From Peromyscus leucopus (lineage: Eukaryota; Chordata; Mammalia; Rodentia; Cricetidae): a DNA stretch of 64,000 nucleotides. Of this stretch, positions 39,426-52,444 are shown one piece after another. The first letter of the stretch is position 1. Every line of letters begins with the position of its first letter. The stretch lies in NCBI RefSeq assembly GCF_004664715.2, contig NC_051082.1, positions 2,638,124 through 2,702,123 of the forward strand, read 5' to 3'. The notes under the pieces are model-generated. The model saw only the letters and a list, made by a program, of their open reading frames with translations, was not told the DNA's origin and searched no databases. The position numbers and the translations under genes are program-made.

Positions 39426-39529
39426 CTGGCCGCTTGCAACATCAGAGGGCCGGTGTACTCAGAGAGTGGCCACAGGATCTTGGAGTTCCTGCGGCATGCT
39501 GTGGAAAGTGTCAGAGATTGCAGGCACGT

Positions 39530-39562
39530 CCCTGCGTATGCTGGCTGCCTCTGACGACAACC
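39530..39562. repeat. 33-bp inverted repeat, right arm
   Basis: Perfect reverse complement of 38673-38705; begins 'ccctgcgtatgctggctgcc'. Confidence 0.9.
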
Positions 39563-40534
39563 ATGTCATGTGCCTTCTGTACTTAGCTCTTCACGTTGAT
39601 TCTCCTTAGCTCAGCTCTGTCAGGAGTAGTGCTGTGAGCTCCATTCCTGTATGGGACACTGGCCAGGGTCCCTGGGGAAGAGCCTGAGCCGAAGCAGGTT
39701 GGGTGGCTTGAGGTGGGTTGGGTGGGTGGGCAGCCTGTCATGCCGTCACAGAGCCCCGGCCGGTTCAAGTTGCTTTCTGTCTGTCTGAGGCAGATACTCC
39801 CATGTGCTTCACAAATGTGTGCAGACCACAGGGGGAGTTAGGGGCTGTGATGGGTCCCGAAAGGATGTGAGGTTGAGAAGGGGGGGGGCAGCGGGAAGTG
39901 GCAAGGCTAGCCCGCAAAGCCACCAGGGAGCCAGACCCGTTGGGGGTGTGGTACAGAGATGGGGTAGTCAAGGAGGCATCCTGGAGGAGGAGCTGTCTGG
40001 GCAGAAGAGGGGGAGAGCCACGCCTGTGAGAGTTGGCAGGCCTGAGACCTGCGTGTGCTGGAGCTCAGCGCGTGAACTGCCGCGTTGGTGGGTGTGTCGG
40101 GTGGTGGCGTGTGTAGGGAGGGGGTGCTTCAAAACTGGAGGCAGTTTGAGTTAAGTCAGGGCAAGCCTTGAGTGCTAGGCTGGATTGTGCCCTGTCCCAA
40201 AGTATCGGAGTGGAAATGTGTTTTTAAAAGACTGGAACCATTTAATAAGAAAATAATCAGGAGTAGAGGGTTCTGGGTGCAGCGAGATAACCCCCTTAGC
40301 ATGGGCTCTGGGGACCGTGACAGGCACTCCAGGCTCTGTACCCTGGGAAGTCCTGACGGCCGGCCGCAGCTCCTCCAGTGAGATAACCCTGTGGGCTCCG
40401 GACTGAGGAAGCCTCAGGCTGCCTCCCCAGAGCCTCTTCCTCAGAACGACTGTTCCTGTCCTGTGTTTTCCATGTGTCTCTCTCAACATCTCTGTTGCCT
40501 CTTGCTATCTCTTCACCATCTGTATCTCTGCTCC

Positions 40535-40584
40535 TGCTCGCGTCCGTGTGTGCACGTGCGTGCGTGTGTGCGTGCGCATGTGTG

Positions 40585-40636
<52 letters not shown>

Positions 40637-40670
40637 TGTGCATGTGTGTGTGCGTGCGTGTGCCCACACG
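40535..40670. repeat. (TG)n with CG/CA interruptions
   Basis: Core TG run about 40586-40628, flanked by tgcg and tgca variants. Confidence 0.93.
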
Positions 40671-40689
40671 CGCACATAGGGGCCACAGA

Positions 40690-40950
40690 AGGATGTTGGG
40701 TGTCTTCCTGTGTGGTTCTCCATCCTAGCTTTTGAGAAAGTGTCACTCACTCAACCTGGGGCCACTGGCTGGAGGGCCCGCAACCCCCTTCCTGCGTCTG
40801 TCTTCACCCCCACCCCCACCCCCACCCCACCACCAGGACTGCAGATGTCAGGCTCCTACCTCGGCTTTTATGTGGGTGTTGGGGGTCTGAACTCAGGTCC
40901 TCCTTCGAGCACAGCAAGCGCTTTACCCTGAGCCATCTCCCTGCCCCCCT
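40690..40950 (-). repeat. B4/RSINE1-like SINE, antisense
   Basis: Ends 'gaactcaggtcctccttcga' and 'ctttaccctgagccatctcc'; a (CCCCA)n tract sits inside at about 40807-40829. Confidence 0.6.
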
Positions 40951-41454
40951 CCCATCTCTCCCTGCGCCTGTGGTCCTCCAGCCACCTGTCCTGACTCAGT
41001 TTCCCCTGCCTGCTCCCCCTGCTCAGTGTCTGCCCCACTGTGGTGCCCCTTGCCCCGTCTTGTGTCTCTTGTCCCTCTGTCCCCTGCCCCCTACACGTGC
41101 ACACGCGCACACACACGTGCACAGCCCTTCCTGTCTCCCATTTCCTTTGACTCCGGGTGACATCCTGCCATCAGTTCCACTCAGACCCTTCTCTTGGAGC
41201 TGTGGGGGATGTTGATCGCTGTTCCCCAGGCCTCCCTCCTTCCTGCCCCAGGGCTGTGGGAGGAAGAGGAAGCCGGGGTTGGCCTTGGGAGGGTGAGTTG
41301 GGGGAAGGCTGCTCTGGCCTGAGTAGGCTCCAGTACTCAGGGTGTGGATTACTAGTCCTCGGGACCCCTGACACCCGCACACAGTAAGGCCTTTTTTGTC
41401 CTTTGTCCTTTAGCTCTGTTCAAGCACATAGTAGGCCCACGGTGCACAGTGCTT

Positions 41455-41615
41455 TTTTATTTTTATTTTTGGTGGGGGCAGGGTTTCTCTATTTAGTCCT
41501 GGCTGACCTGGAACTTGCTATGTAGACAGTTGGCCTTAACTCACAGAGATCCTCCTGCCTATGTTTCTGTCTCAAGTGCTGGGACTCAAGGCGCATGCCA
41601 CCATACCCAGCACAT
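41455..41615 (-). repeat. B1 SINE, antisense
   Basis: 'gcagggtttctctatttagt', 'ttaactcacagagatcctcc' and 'gcatgccaccatacccagc'. Confidence 0.88.
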
Positions 41616-43308
41616 GTTTGTTGGTGAAGAGTTTGGAGTTTGAGGAGAAAAAAGTGTTAAAAGCAGAGACCAAGCCCTTTCTTTCCTTCAGAGGGAAACT
41701 GAGGTCTGAGAGTAAACAACATGTTTAGTGTGGGAGTGAAGAATAGGGGTAGGAAAGCCAGTGAGTCAGGAGGACGTTCAGCTGGTGGGTGGGAGGCCTG
41801 CCAGGCTGTCCAGGAGAAAGCCCCCTCTGGGACGGGGGAAAGACCTGCAGGCCGGTCACATTGTGCAGGGTGTAAAGGCTGACACTCAGATCTCTTTCTC
41901 CTTTCTACTCACTCTACGACCCCAGCCCATGGGACGATGCTGCCCATGCGCAGGTGGTCATAACTGCTCAGTTAGTCCAGCCCAGAAACGCCCTCACAGA
42001 TGTGCGCAGACGTCAGTCTCCTGGATGCTTCTCAGTCTTGTCACGTTGACAGTATTAGCCATCACAAAAGAGTAGTGGCACTCCTGGCCTCCGTGGGCTC
42101 TGTGAGGGCCTCATAATGCAGCTGACCCTGCCTTGAGCACCAGCCGTCCAACAGCGAGCAGGGCAGACCTTGTTCCCTCCCCTTGATCTGGGGAAAGGGT
42201 GAGCACCAAGAGGCTGGTGAAGGTGGTGGTGTCCTGGGAAGGAGGCAGTACAAGGAAGCGAGCTGGGGCGGCCCCAGTGGAATGCCTCCAGGCTCACTGT
42301 GCTGTCGGCACTTCAGGAGTAGACAGCTGGGGTATGGCCTGGGAAAACTGGTGGGCACACCCGTGTTTGCTGAGCCCCTGGAGTGGCCAGTCTTCTGTGG
42401 AGGGTTTTCTGGGAGCCCATGGCCCCTCTGCCTCCAAGTGTTGTTTTTCCTGTCCCAGCTGCAGGCGAGGGGAGGGGTGCAGTGTGGTGGCCACTGGTCT
42501 GGGAAGGCAGAGGCACGAGATTCAAACCCAGATTCTCACTCTGCCTGGACGTGAGCTCAGGCCCTGCCCTCCTGTGCAGCCACAGGCTCCAGGTCTCACA
42601 GGAGGGACGGCTGTTTGCCTTACATTCGTCATCAGAAAGCCCCCGGACGGGTGTGTGGCGGGCCACTGTCCCAGGTGTAGTGTGGGTGTGGTGATAATGC
42701 ACATTCCAGAGCATGGGACGCCCAGCCCCTGTCCTGGTTGTCTTCTGGTTCTGTTTTCTGGTATCTGAGTCCCCACCTTTCTGTGGGGACAAGGAGCTTC
42801 TGGGAGAAGGGTATAAAGGACTCAGTGATGGGCCTGTCTCTAGCCAACTCTCAGGTCATCTGGCCTGCCAGGCTCTGACCATGGGCACCTTGGACAGTAG
42901 TCTCACCTCTTCTGGGTGGTATCATTGGAACTTCTCGAGGACCCGCAGGTGGCCGGGTAGAGTGAGGCTCTCAGTGGGACTCCTTGATGGCTGATGTGAA
43001 AATTGCAGACTGTGCTTTCTGAGGTCTTCACCCATTCTATAGAGCAGGAGACTGAGGCTCAGCCATGCTGAGGGACCCTCTCTGGTGGCAGTTGACTGCA
43101 GAGCCCCAGCCCTTAGGAGAAGGACCCTTCCCCACTCCAGATCTGCCCTGTGCCTCCTGGGACTTAGTTAAGTGTTCTTATTCTGAGCAGTTTGGGGATT
43201 TAAGAGGCCCTGTGACTTATCTGTCTTTTGTTGTCTAGGAGCAGATGAGGCGGAGGAGGGGGTCAACTGTCTGTCTGGTGGGGTTAGGGAAGTGGCCCCG
43301 GTAGGTGC

Positions 43309-43331
43309 CGTCTCAAAACTGACTCAGTCTG

Positions 43332-43374
<43 letters not shown>

Positions 43375-43401
43375 GTGTCTCAAAACTGACTCAGTGTCTC
43401 C

Positions 43402-43437
<36 letters not shown>
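43309..43437. repeat. Duplicated unit with (TG)n
   Basis: 'gtctcaaaactgactcagt' occurs twice about 68 bases apart (near 43309 and 43377), each followed by a (TG)n tract. Confidence 0.9.
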
Positions 43438-43474
43438 GAGGGGGGGGGTGGCCCAGGTTAGCATCATATCCATC

Positions 43475-43575
43475 ATATCTGCTGTGTAGCCCAGGGTGAT
43501 CTTGAACTCCTAAACCCCCTGCCTCAGCCTCTCCAGTCTGGAATTTTAGGTATGGCATCACCGTGCTGAGCCCAA
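43475..43575 (-). repeat. B1 SINE fragment, antisense
   Basis: 'tgtgtagcccagggtgatct' through 'ggaattttaggtatggcatc'. Confidence 0.65.
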
Positions 43576-44211
43576 CCTGTCTAATGCTTGTGGCCTCCTC
43601 TTGAGACCTGGTGCCACCCTGTAATCACATGCCCCAGGTCCCCACAAGATTAAAGCCCAGTGCGCTGGGCTGAACCACAGGAGAGGTGGAGCCCATCCCG
43701 TTGGGGACATTACACCCCGCAGAGTCAGCCTCTGCCTTTGTTCCTGTCCTGCCTGCCCACATAGGCCTGTGAAAGCTTCCACAGCAGTGAAGCAACAGGC
43801 CGAGGAGCTGGTGACGCCACGGCCGAGGTGTTGGTGACGCCACACCTCCCAGGGAGCAAGGAAGGGGAAGTCGGCTGGCGACACTCTAGGTAAAATCTGC
43901 CAAGTAAGCCTGGCCCTTCCTGTAAATAAACTCCAGAGTGCCCGTCCGGTGTGAACACAGGTGCGCCTGCGTGAGGCAGAAGGGGCCTCACCTGGAGTCT
44001 GCATAGGACAGGACATAGATTTGCTTAGTTGTGTGAACACCCGTTTGTCTAAAACTTACGCTGCGGCTTTAGGTGAGTCTGCATGACTGAGGCCTATAAG
44101 CGCCTGTCTCGCCAGGCTGTGATCTGAGGCAAAAGGAAAACGAAAGTCCATCCCACCTTCAGGCACAGCCGGATCCAGGCGCTGTGCCCCGCTCCTCTCC
44201 TGCGCTCTGTC

Positions 44212-44440
44212 TTTCGGGATCTCTCTCTGCAGTTCTCTCTCGGGGATCTCTGCAGTTCTCAGGGTCTCTCTCTGCAGTTCTCTCGGGATCTCTCTCTGCA
44301 GTTCTCTCGGGATCTCTCTCTGCAGTTCTCTCGGGATCTCTCTCTGCAGTTCTCTCGGGATCTCTCTCTGCAGTTCTCTCGGGATCTCTCTCTGCAGTTC
44401 TCTCTCGGGATCTCTCTCTGCAGTTCTCTCTCTCTCGGGC
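44212..44440. repeat. 24-bp minisatellite with PstI sites, about nine units
   Basis: Nine copies of 'ctgcagttctctcgggatct'-type units, basic length 24, with five central units identical. Ser/Leu/Val (plus) and Arg/Glu/Asn (minus) open frames through it are repeat artefacts. Confidence 0.95.
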
Positions 44441-45211
44441 AGCCCTCTCCCCAGTCAGCTGCCGGCTTATCTGTCTCCTCCGCCAGAGTCAAGCCAAGTC
44501 CCCAGAAGCCCTGAAAGCCCCGAGGAATTGTGTCCACCCACCGTGAACCTGCTGGGCTGTACCACGGCTGCTGCTCTGGCTGGGAGTCAGCAGATGTCCA
44601 AACTGTAGGGTGCCGGGGCGGCTGCTGTGAGGAAGCCTCTGTCCTGTGCTGCAGGGAAGCTGTGTGTTCAGTGTCCCGTCCACAGATGAGGAGAGTGGGC
44701 GCCAGAGACACCGAGGCCTCTTCTCTCATGACTCTGTCTGACTGGTACGTGAGGAGCTGCCGGTCGGTGGAGCGGCCTCAGGTACACGGATGAGCCTCTG
44801 GTTTGATGGGGTCTGTATCAGGTGTGGAAAGGGGGGGGGGGCAAAAACCTTGTCCAAGCCCTCAGCCCACGCGGCAGCCATGTGGGGAAGAGCAGGGCAA
44901 GAGCAGTTGTCTCGGAACTCGAAGAGACGGTGACGGTGTGGGGACCAGCGTCTGGGCTCCTGAAGGTGAAGGAAGCTCGGGGTTGATGGCTGGGGTGTCT
45001 CGGGACAGTCGGGACTCGGCAGGGATATAGATCAGCCCCCGATGATCCAGCAAACGGCTCTCACCGTGAAAGTGCCACAGCTAATGGCTGGACCCAGGAG
45101 CCTGGTATCAGGGCTCCACGCTGCTCTGCCTCCTGGGTTGATTTCTCCCAGTCACTGCTGCCTCTAGGAGGCCCTGCGTGTCTAGCGTTACGTAGCTTCA
45201 TCCTCCAGAAC

Positions 45212-45374
45212 AGTGGTTCTCAACCTGAGGGTCAAACACCTGCATGTTAGGTATTTACATTAGGATTCCTAACGGTAGCAGAACTACAGTTATGAAGTAG
45301 CAGTGAAAATAATTTTACAGTTGGGGTCACCACAACATGAGGAGCTGTACTAAAGGTCTGCAGCATTAGGAAGA
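45212..45374 (+). repeat. URR1 hAT-type DNA transposon
   Basis: 'agtggttctcaacctgaggg', 'actacagttatgaagtagca' and 'ggggtcaccacaacatgagg'; the 3' end is diverged. Confidence 0.88.
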
Positions 45375-46047
45375 TCCTGTGGGAATTGACAGGATCCTGT
45401 TCCCATTGACCTGGCCCGGTCATGTGACCATCCTGAGCCACGTCTGTGGACTAGAGATGGGGAACTGTGACTGGACAGGCCTGGCTCATGTGCCTTCACC
45501 TGGAGCGTGCTCAGAGAGCAGAGTGCAGGGCCGGAGGGCCAGTCTGCCTAATGATGGGGTCTGAAACGGGAGCTCAGAGTGCTTGATATACCCGTGTGGG
45601 GCGGTGCCTCTTAGCCCCTCAGAGTGGCGGGAAGTGGGGGGATCTAAGGGCAGGGTGGGTACACAGGAAGTACTGGCTCGGGCTCACAGAGGGGGTGGTG
45701 CACACGGGTCCGGTTCGCTCCCACATGGCAGATGGACAGGAATGGAGCTTGGGGTCTAGGCGCTTGAGAGGGAAGGGGCTATGGATCGGCCCCAAAGTCA
45801 GGACTTTGGTATTTTCTGGGTTGGAGGATTGCCGGATGGAATGGTGAGGGATGAGACCTCTGCTTGGTAACTCTCCTGAGGGATGCTCAGAGGCCCAGAC
45901 AGGGAACATGGGGTTCCACACGCCAGCTCTACGACGGGAGGAGGCAGTGAGCACTGGGGGACTGACAGGGTTGGGTGGGGTCTGCAGCGGAGGTTGGTGA
46001 CCGCAGGTTGCTGAGGAAGGTGGATGATCAGAAAAGCCCTAGAGAGG

Positions 46048-46195
46048 CGGGCAAGATGGCTGAGTGGGTAACAGGGCCTGAGGACCCAGTGTGAAAGGAA
46101 AGAACCCAGTCTCGCAAGTTGTCCTCTGGCCTCTGCAAGCTTACTGTGGCGTACAGAACCCATACACACATAAATACTTAAAATAAACATTAAAG
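46048..46195 (+). repeat. B3-like SINE
   Basis: 'caagatggctgagtgggtaa', 'gcaagttgtcctctggcctc' and an A-rich end. Confidence 0.7.
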
Positions 46196-46499
46196 AGAGC
46201 CTGAGAGGAGGTGAAAGGTGAGAAGATGGAAAATCAACCAGGTGAGTGTGTGTGTGTGTGTGTGTCTGTGTAACAGTGAGGGTCCGAGGAGCCAGAGGGG
46301 AGTGTACCGAGTGAGGCCTGTTGGGGACCTGGGCAGGGGCAGGGGTCATGTTGGGGGAGCACAGCCGGGCACAGGCCAGATGTTGACGTCAGGCGCCTTC
46401 CTCAGCCATGACCTCCTTACTTCTGAGGAAGCTCGCAGTGAGCCTGGCTGGCAGCCAGAGAGCCCAGAGATCCTTCCGTACTCTTCCCCAGGCCCGGGG

Positions 46500-46582
46500 T
46501 TGTAGACACACGACCATGCCCAGCGTTTTACGTGGGTGCTGGGATCTGAACCCGGCTCCTCGTACTTGTCCAGTGAGCCCTC
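46500..46582 (-). repeat. B4/RSINE1-like SINE fragment, antisense
   Basis: 'catgcccagcgttttacgtg' and 'gggatctgaacccggctcct' are reverse-complement SINE text. Confidence 0.6.
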
Positions 46583-48307
46583 CCCGTCGTCGGCCCGATT
46601 TTCTTCCCTTTCGTCTTCTCCCTTCTGTTTTGTCTGGCTGCTTCTCATTTGGTAGCCCTGGCTGCTCCTGGGAACCCAACTGAGCAGACAGGGCAGAATC
46701 AGAGGCCAGCAAGGAGTCCTGAAGAGGCTTGGGACAGGGTGGGTGGTGACAGCAGCAGATTCCAGGCTGCGTTGACGGTGACGTGGCTTGGTGACCCAGG
46801 GGCGTGGGTGGTGAGAGGAGAGCACCCCTGGCAGATGTGGGTTGCCTGTGCAAGGACAGTCTGTACCCTCTGGTCCCAGACATTGGAGGCGGACGTCACC
46901 AGGAAAGACCCTGTGAGTGTGTCCCCACATCCTGGGGTGGGTGACTGTGTGGTCTTGGGCTTGCCCATAGACCGTTGGCCCACAGCTGGTTTATGGGGTG
47001 TGAGGCCGGGGTTGGTGCCAGGTGCTGAGGTGTGGGTGGCCTGACCAGAAGCCTCAGCCTGTGTAACCATTACGTTCCTGGTGCCTGGCACGGAGTGCGG
47101 ATGAGAGAGTGAATGAGAGCTTGTGTGCTCGTCAGGAGCAGGGTGCCAACGGCAGGTGCTGGGCCAGCAGTACTGTGCCTCAGCTCTGGCGGCCTGTGAC
47201 TCCTGAGGACTGAGGATGACTGAGGGTACCTTTTGTTTTTTACTTTCTTGTGTTGATTTTCCATTCGTAAAGACCACTGTCGTGGGCTGGTCTAATTATG
47301 TGACCATCTGGCATCTTCCTCCTGGCCAGTCAGGCATTGTTTATTGATCTGTGATCGTTTGTTTGTTTATCTGGTGGTGACAGGCACCCAGGTTGTTCCA
47401 GCAGAGCCTGCTGGGAGCAGTCAGGACGTGCACTTTGGGGATTGGCTTGATATAGTTCTGATGGGTGTGCCCTTGGCCAGAAACATTCTGAATGGCAGAG
47501 AATCGTCACATTCAGCATGGTCTGTGAGGTCTGAGTCTGGGGTCAGTGCCAGGTGCTAAGGTATGGGTGGTGTGACCAGATGGCCAGGTGTGTTACCACA
47601 CACCTTGCAGCCGGAAAGCTCTGTTTGTGCCATGTCCTTGCCGACACTGAGGTTACCATCGTCTTCTTCAGACAGAACGATCCCACGATGCCCTTAGCCC
47701 AGTTCCCTGACAGGAAGTACTGAGTCCTGGTTCTTGTGGTTGGCTTACAGTCTGGGCAAGCTTTTTCTCTTTGACGCGTCTGTCTGCCAGGCTGCCTCTC
47801 TCTCTGCCTGGCCAGTTTCCCTGAGCTCTCTGTGTATCCCGGAGACACGCCACTTGTGGGATGTGTCACACGTTTCCTCTTTCCTGCGGAGCATTGTTTG
47901 GTCAGTACGAGGTGGAAATGGGAGGTTTGAGCCTAGAGTCATTGGTGTGCCTAGAGGTGCAGGCCTGTGATCCCAGGTGCCCTGGAGACGGAGGTGGGAG
48001 AGTCACGAGGCCTGAGGGGGTGCTCAGCCACAAGTGGGTCCACCACAGGAGTCACAAGCCACCTGTGGCTGTACTAAGGGCTTTCTAGATGTCAGCACAG
48101 GTACCCATATCACTCTTGGAGAGCTGTGTGCATTTGGAACCTTTGAGGCATCAGATGCCCCTTGTCAACTGTAAGCCTTAGGAAGTCTAAGTGTGGACCG
48201 GCTGTCTCCCCTGAAGGCGGTTTCATGGTTGAGATGTGCTGGAGGCACAAGGTGGACCCCAGATTCAAAGATTCCTGTGCTTAGATAGGAAAAGCAGACT
48301 GCCCTAG

Positions 48308-48400
48308 TCAGGCATGGTGCGGTATACCTTACTATAACCCCAGCACTCGGCAGGCCGGGGAAGCAGGCTTGCTCTTCGCCCAGCTGGTCTCAGTCCCGCA
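48308..48400 (+). repeat. B1-like fragment
   Basis: 'agtcaggcatggtgcggtat' and 'actataaccccagcactcgg' resemble the B1 5' half. Confidence 0.5.
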
Positions 48401-50365
48401 TGACTGGACATGAGCAGGCACAGGGCAGCCTGGCCACTGGCACCCAGACACCTTGCCCACAGGCCGTCTCCTCCCTCAGGAACACTCTGTCATTTGCTGG
48501 TTTTCCATGATTTCATGTTCCTAGAAACTATGAAAGTCTGAGTGACTGGGCCAGTAGGCGGCCTGCTGGGGCTGGATTCAGAAGGCGTAGCTATCGGGCC
48601 TCGGAGGTGACAGATGCCCGGTTGTTTGTCCGAACGCCTCCTTCAGTCTAAATCGCCAGATGGGGGGAGTCGCCAGCTTGGTGAAGACGGCAGAGCCGGG
48701 CAGCCGAAGGTTGGTGCCGACAGAACCGAGAGGTGTGGTGGGAAGGCGGTGTGCGGCAGCCTCGTGTCCTTCTGGGTCCCTCTAGGGTCCTCTGCATGGA
48801 GCCGGCAGGGTGTCTGGTGTGCAGATGTGTGGGGGCTGTTGAGGGACAGACCCAGGTCCTTGGAATGGGACTTGGCATGCTCCTGGCGTCCCATCCTTTA
48901 CTGTCCAGCAACTCCCTGGGGCACCTGTCCCACGGGCCACACAAACAGGGTCCTTTCAATGGGTGGGTTGTCCATCAAAGACAGAAGGAGCCTACATGTC
49001 TGCCAGGATGGCGTTGTCCGAGTGAGTGGTGTGTCCATGCAAGGGTGTGGGAACATTTAACAGGCACTGTGGATCCTGCCTGTCCCATCCCCTGAGAGCA
49101 CCGCTTTGCACAGGCAGTTAGTTCACCAGTGTGGCTCTGGGCTGGAAGCGGGGCCTGGTGTGCAGCAGATGTTCAAGCAGTGTGTACCAGACCCCGTGTG
49201 AGTGACATGTAACATGGAAACACCTTGTTTTTCTGTTGCCTATGAATGACCTGAGGCCTGAACCTCTGATCCCTTGGGGTTGGGGCTCATTGGGGGAGGA
49301 CATTTGATAGCATCATGACCTGCTCCCCTCCGGGCCCCTGGTTGTCACAACCAGACCTGTCCTCAGACATTGTCACCTGTCCATAGAGGCAGAATCACCC
49401 CTTGAGGTGTGATGACAGTGAGTGACCAGGTGGTGGGAAGTTGGTGGCTGCCAGGTCCTGACCTGTGTTAGTCTTCAGATTGAGCCTCCCAGGCAGGCAG
49501 CCTGGCCTCTGTGCATACGGGGAAACTGAGGCTGCTTCTTTTAACTGCCCCCCTCCCGTGGCTGGACCTTGGCAGAGCAGAACTACATGTGATCCCAGCC
49601 TGTCTAGAGACTTTCCCTGTGCCCTGAGCCCCCAGGCCTCATGGACCACAACCTCTGTGTTCTTGTGATACCACATGGCCTTGTGGGAAAGAAGCAAGCA
49701 GAGTACTGACTGAGGAAAAGACAGGGTGGCCTACACAGATGAGCCCCATGGGCAAGCAAGGGTGGGCGTGCTGGTATGGCGAAGGACACTATTCCTTCAG
49801 GGTTCTCAGGGTACAGCCTCCAGCCGCCACACTCCCTTCTGCTAATCCGGGGGGACACTAAGTCTCATTCAGTCTCACCCACTCAGCTCTGAGTCATGGG
49901 GTGGGGGAGGAGCATAGGCTACCCTCACTGGGGTGCTGAGTGACTCGGGCTCCTGCATGTGGGGTGTGCTATCTTCCTTCACCTCCTACCCTCCGGTCCA
50001 AGGACTACACTATACAGACATGGGGCCAGCCCCTCTGCTTCAAATGCAGACTGTGGCCTGGGTGGGACTCAGTGATGGGCATTTTCTCAGCATGCACGGG
50101 GCCCTAGGTTCATCCCCAGTTCTGCAGAAGAGTAACAGATTCTAGGTGGGGCACCAGTTCAGGCACCAGATTGTAGTAGGTCCTGGCCATGGCCTAGCAC
50201 ATGAGCAGTGCAGTGGGATTTGTGCCCCGCCTGCGGGACATTGTCCATTCCCGGACTGTCCCCTGAAGACCATAGACTCAGAACTTTCACAGGTGGCTGG
50301 CTGAGTGGAGGCCACTGTCCTCAGGACCCCACAAGAGAAGCCTGCATGTTCCTGGAAGTGGCATT

Positions 50366-50382
50366 CCCCCCCCCCCCCCCCA
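50366..50382. repeat. C homopolymer
   Basis: About 17 consecutive C bases. Confidence 0.95.
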
Positions 50383-50597
50383 CGTTGCCCCAGATCCCCC
50401 CTGGAGTGAAGGTGGAGGCAGCATGGTCTCTTAAGCCCCGCACAGGTTGGGCCTTCCTTTAATCCTGACTCTGGCGAAGGGGTTCAACCTCAGAGCCTCC
50501 TGGGCCTCGTCTGCGATTGGGTGTCTAGTGCCGTCCACACAGAGCTTGAGGGAACTCACTACACAGACTAGGCTAGCTGGAACTGCCACTTAGGTCC

Positions 50598-50695
50598 CAG
50601 ACTGTAATGTCAGCATTTGGGAAGCTGAGGCAGGAGGATTGCTGTTATTTAATGCCAGGCTGGGTTGCATCATGAAACTGGACAGAGATTAGCAC
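50598..50695 (+). repeat. Diverged B1-like SINE
   Basis: 'gcatttgggaagctgaggca' and 'aatgccaggctgggttgcat' follow B1 order. Confidence 0.6.
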
Positions 50696-52444
50696 AAGGG
50701 TGACCCGTGAGGAAGCTGTTCCGAATGGCGTCTTCAGAAAGGGAGAGGAAGAGGGGTGTGTATGTGTGTGTGTGTGTCTCCCACATCGTTTCCCTCAGCA
50801 GAGATGGGTCATAGTCAGGTATGCAGGACTCCCATACTAGTGCTCAGCCCCCACCCCCAGCTTCCTGCTGCCTGGGGACAGGATCCTGTGTAGGTGGTGG
50901 TGTGATTGCAGGAAGCTGGGCTGCTGCAGGTTGTCCTGACCCTTTCCTGCTTGAACTGTCCTGGACAGAAAGAGGCCTTGAGGCCTCTCGGCACAGAGGC
51001 CCAGAGCGGGGCATCACCCCGGGCCCAGGCAAAGCCAGGAGCCGAGCGGGGCACTGGGTGGACTGTCCCCAACAGTGTGACTTAAGAGGGCCAAGACTTG
51101 AAGAGCTCCACCTGTGCCTTGGTAACGTGTGGTGATGGCTTTCTCAGTCTCTGGGTCCTGCTTTAGATCCAAAATGTATGCAAAACTCCCAGGCCCACCT
51201 GGGAGTCCTCACACCGAGCCGTAAGTCCCAGGCCTGTTTGCCACACGGCTTCGTGAGGCACCCAACCGGAACACAGCCTCCTACCGTCTTGTGGTGGTTC
51301 CGACGTTGACTTTTGTGCTGAGTCAGAGCCCATCTGACCTTCAGAGGCCTTCACTGAAGTGCTGTGAGCTCTCCAGGTTATACACAGAAGCTGGGGGTGG
51401 CATGCGTGCGGGACAGGACGCCACTGTCGACCCCACACAGCAAGACTGTGTCTGGCTGACGACTGTGCCAGCCTTCCCTGAAGCTGTGTGGTTCCTGTGA
51501 CTCGCTTTGTTCCAAACATCTGGGTTCCTCACAGAACTGGCGCAGACCAACCCAGGACTCCAGCCTTGGAGTGGAGAAGCCGTGAGAGGATCAGACTCTC
51601 TGCTCCCCACTCCTACCTCACGCCTCAGAGGGTGCTGGTCTGGGCCTCGGAAGGGGAAGAAGGGGTGGCATTGGGGTCCTGCCTCCATCATCTAGGTAAA
51701 TTTAACAAATTGAGTCAGGGGTAAGACCCTGGGCCCGGAAGAGACAGGTGGCTTCTAGTTGTGTGGCCTTGGGCTCCTCACCCATCTGAGTCTTCGTAGG
51801 AAGTTGATTTGTAAAGGAGAGTCATGGAGACCGAAGGTTGGCGCTGCAGAAAGGAGGCAGTGGCTCTGGAGCCCTCCTGTGCCACCCTGCATGCCACACT
51901 GTGTGCCCTCCTCTCGACTACCCTGCACGCCCTCCCCCATGCCACCCTGCATGTTCTCCAAGCTTAACAGCAGCCATGGCCTGAGATGCTTCTCCCACCC
52001 TCTCACTGCTGGCTTTCTTGGGTGGCTCCCCTTCGGAGTGGGTCAGTGGTCTCTGACACCCAGGGTGTTAGAGTGTCAGGGGTATCAGAGACACCCCCCC
52101 CCATGGGGGAGTAGAGTGGTGTAGGAGTGAGATGGCCTTGCTGCCTGGTGGGGGGAAGTTTGCGAGTTGGTTCCCTGGGGCAGGACCACACAGCCGGTCT
52201 GGGTTTGTGGACAGGGACCCTGGCCCCGGCCAGGGCCACTTTACTGTGAGCTCCTGCGGCCAGCCCCATGGACTGTGAGTTCCCGCTACTCACAACTTGT
52301 TTTTCTTGGGGCCCTCTTGATCTGCTGAAAATGGAGAAAGGCCAGTTCAGAAAGTCCAGGCGGGTTTGAGCCAACATGTCAGGTCCTTCCCTCCTCTGGG
52401 TGCTTGCTCCTCACACTGGCTGTTTCCTTCTGCCCTTGGCACCT

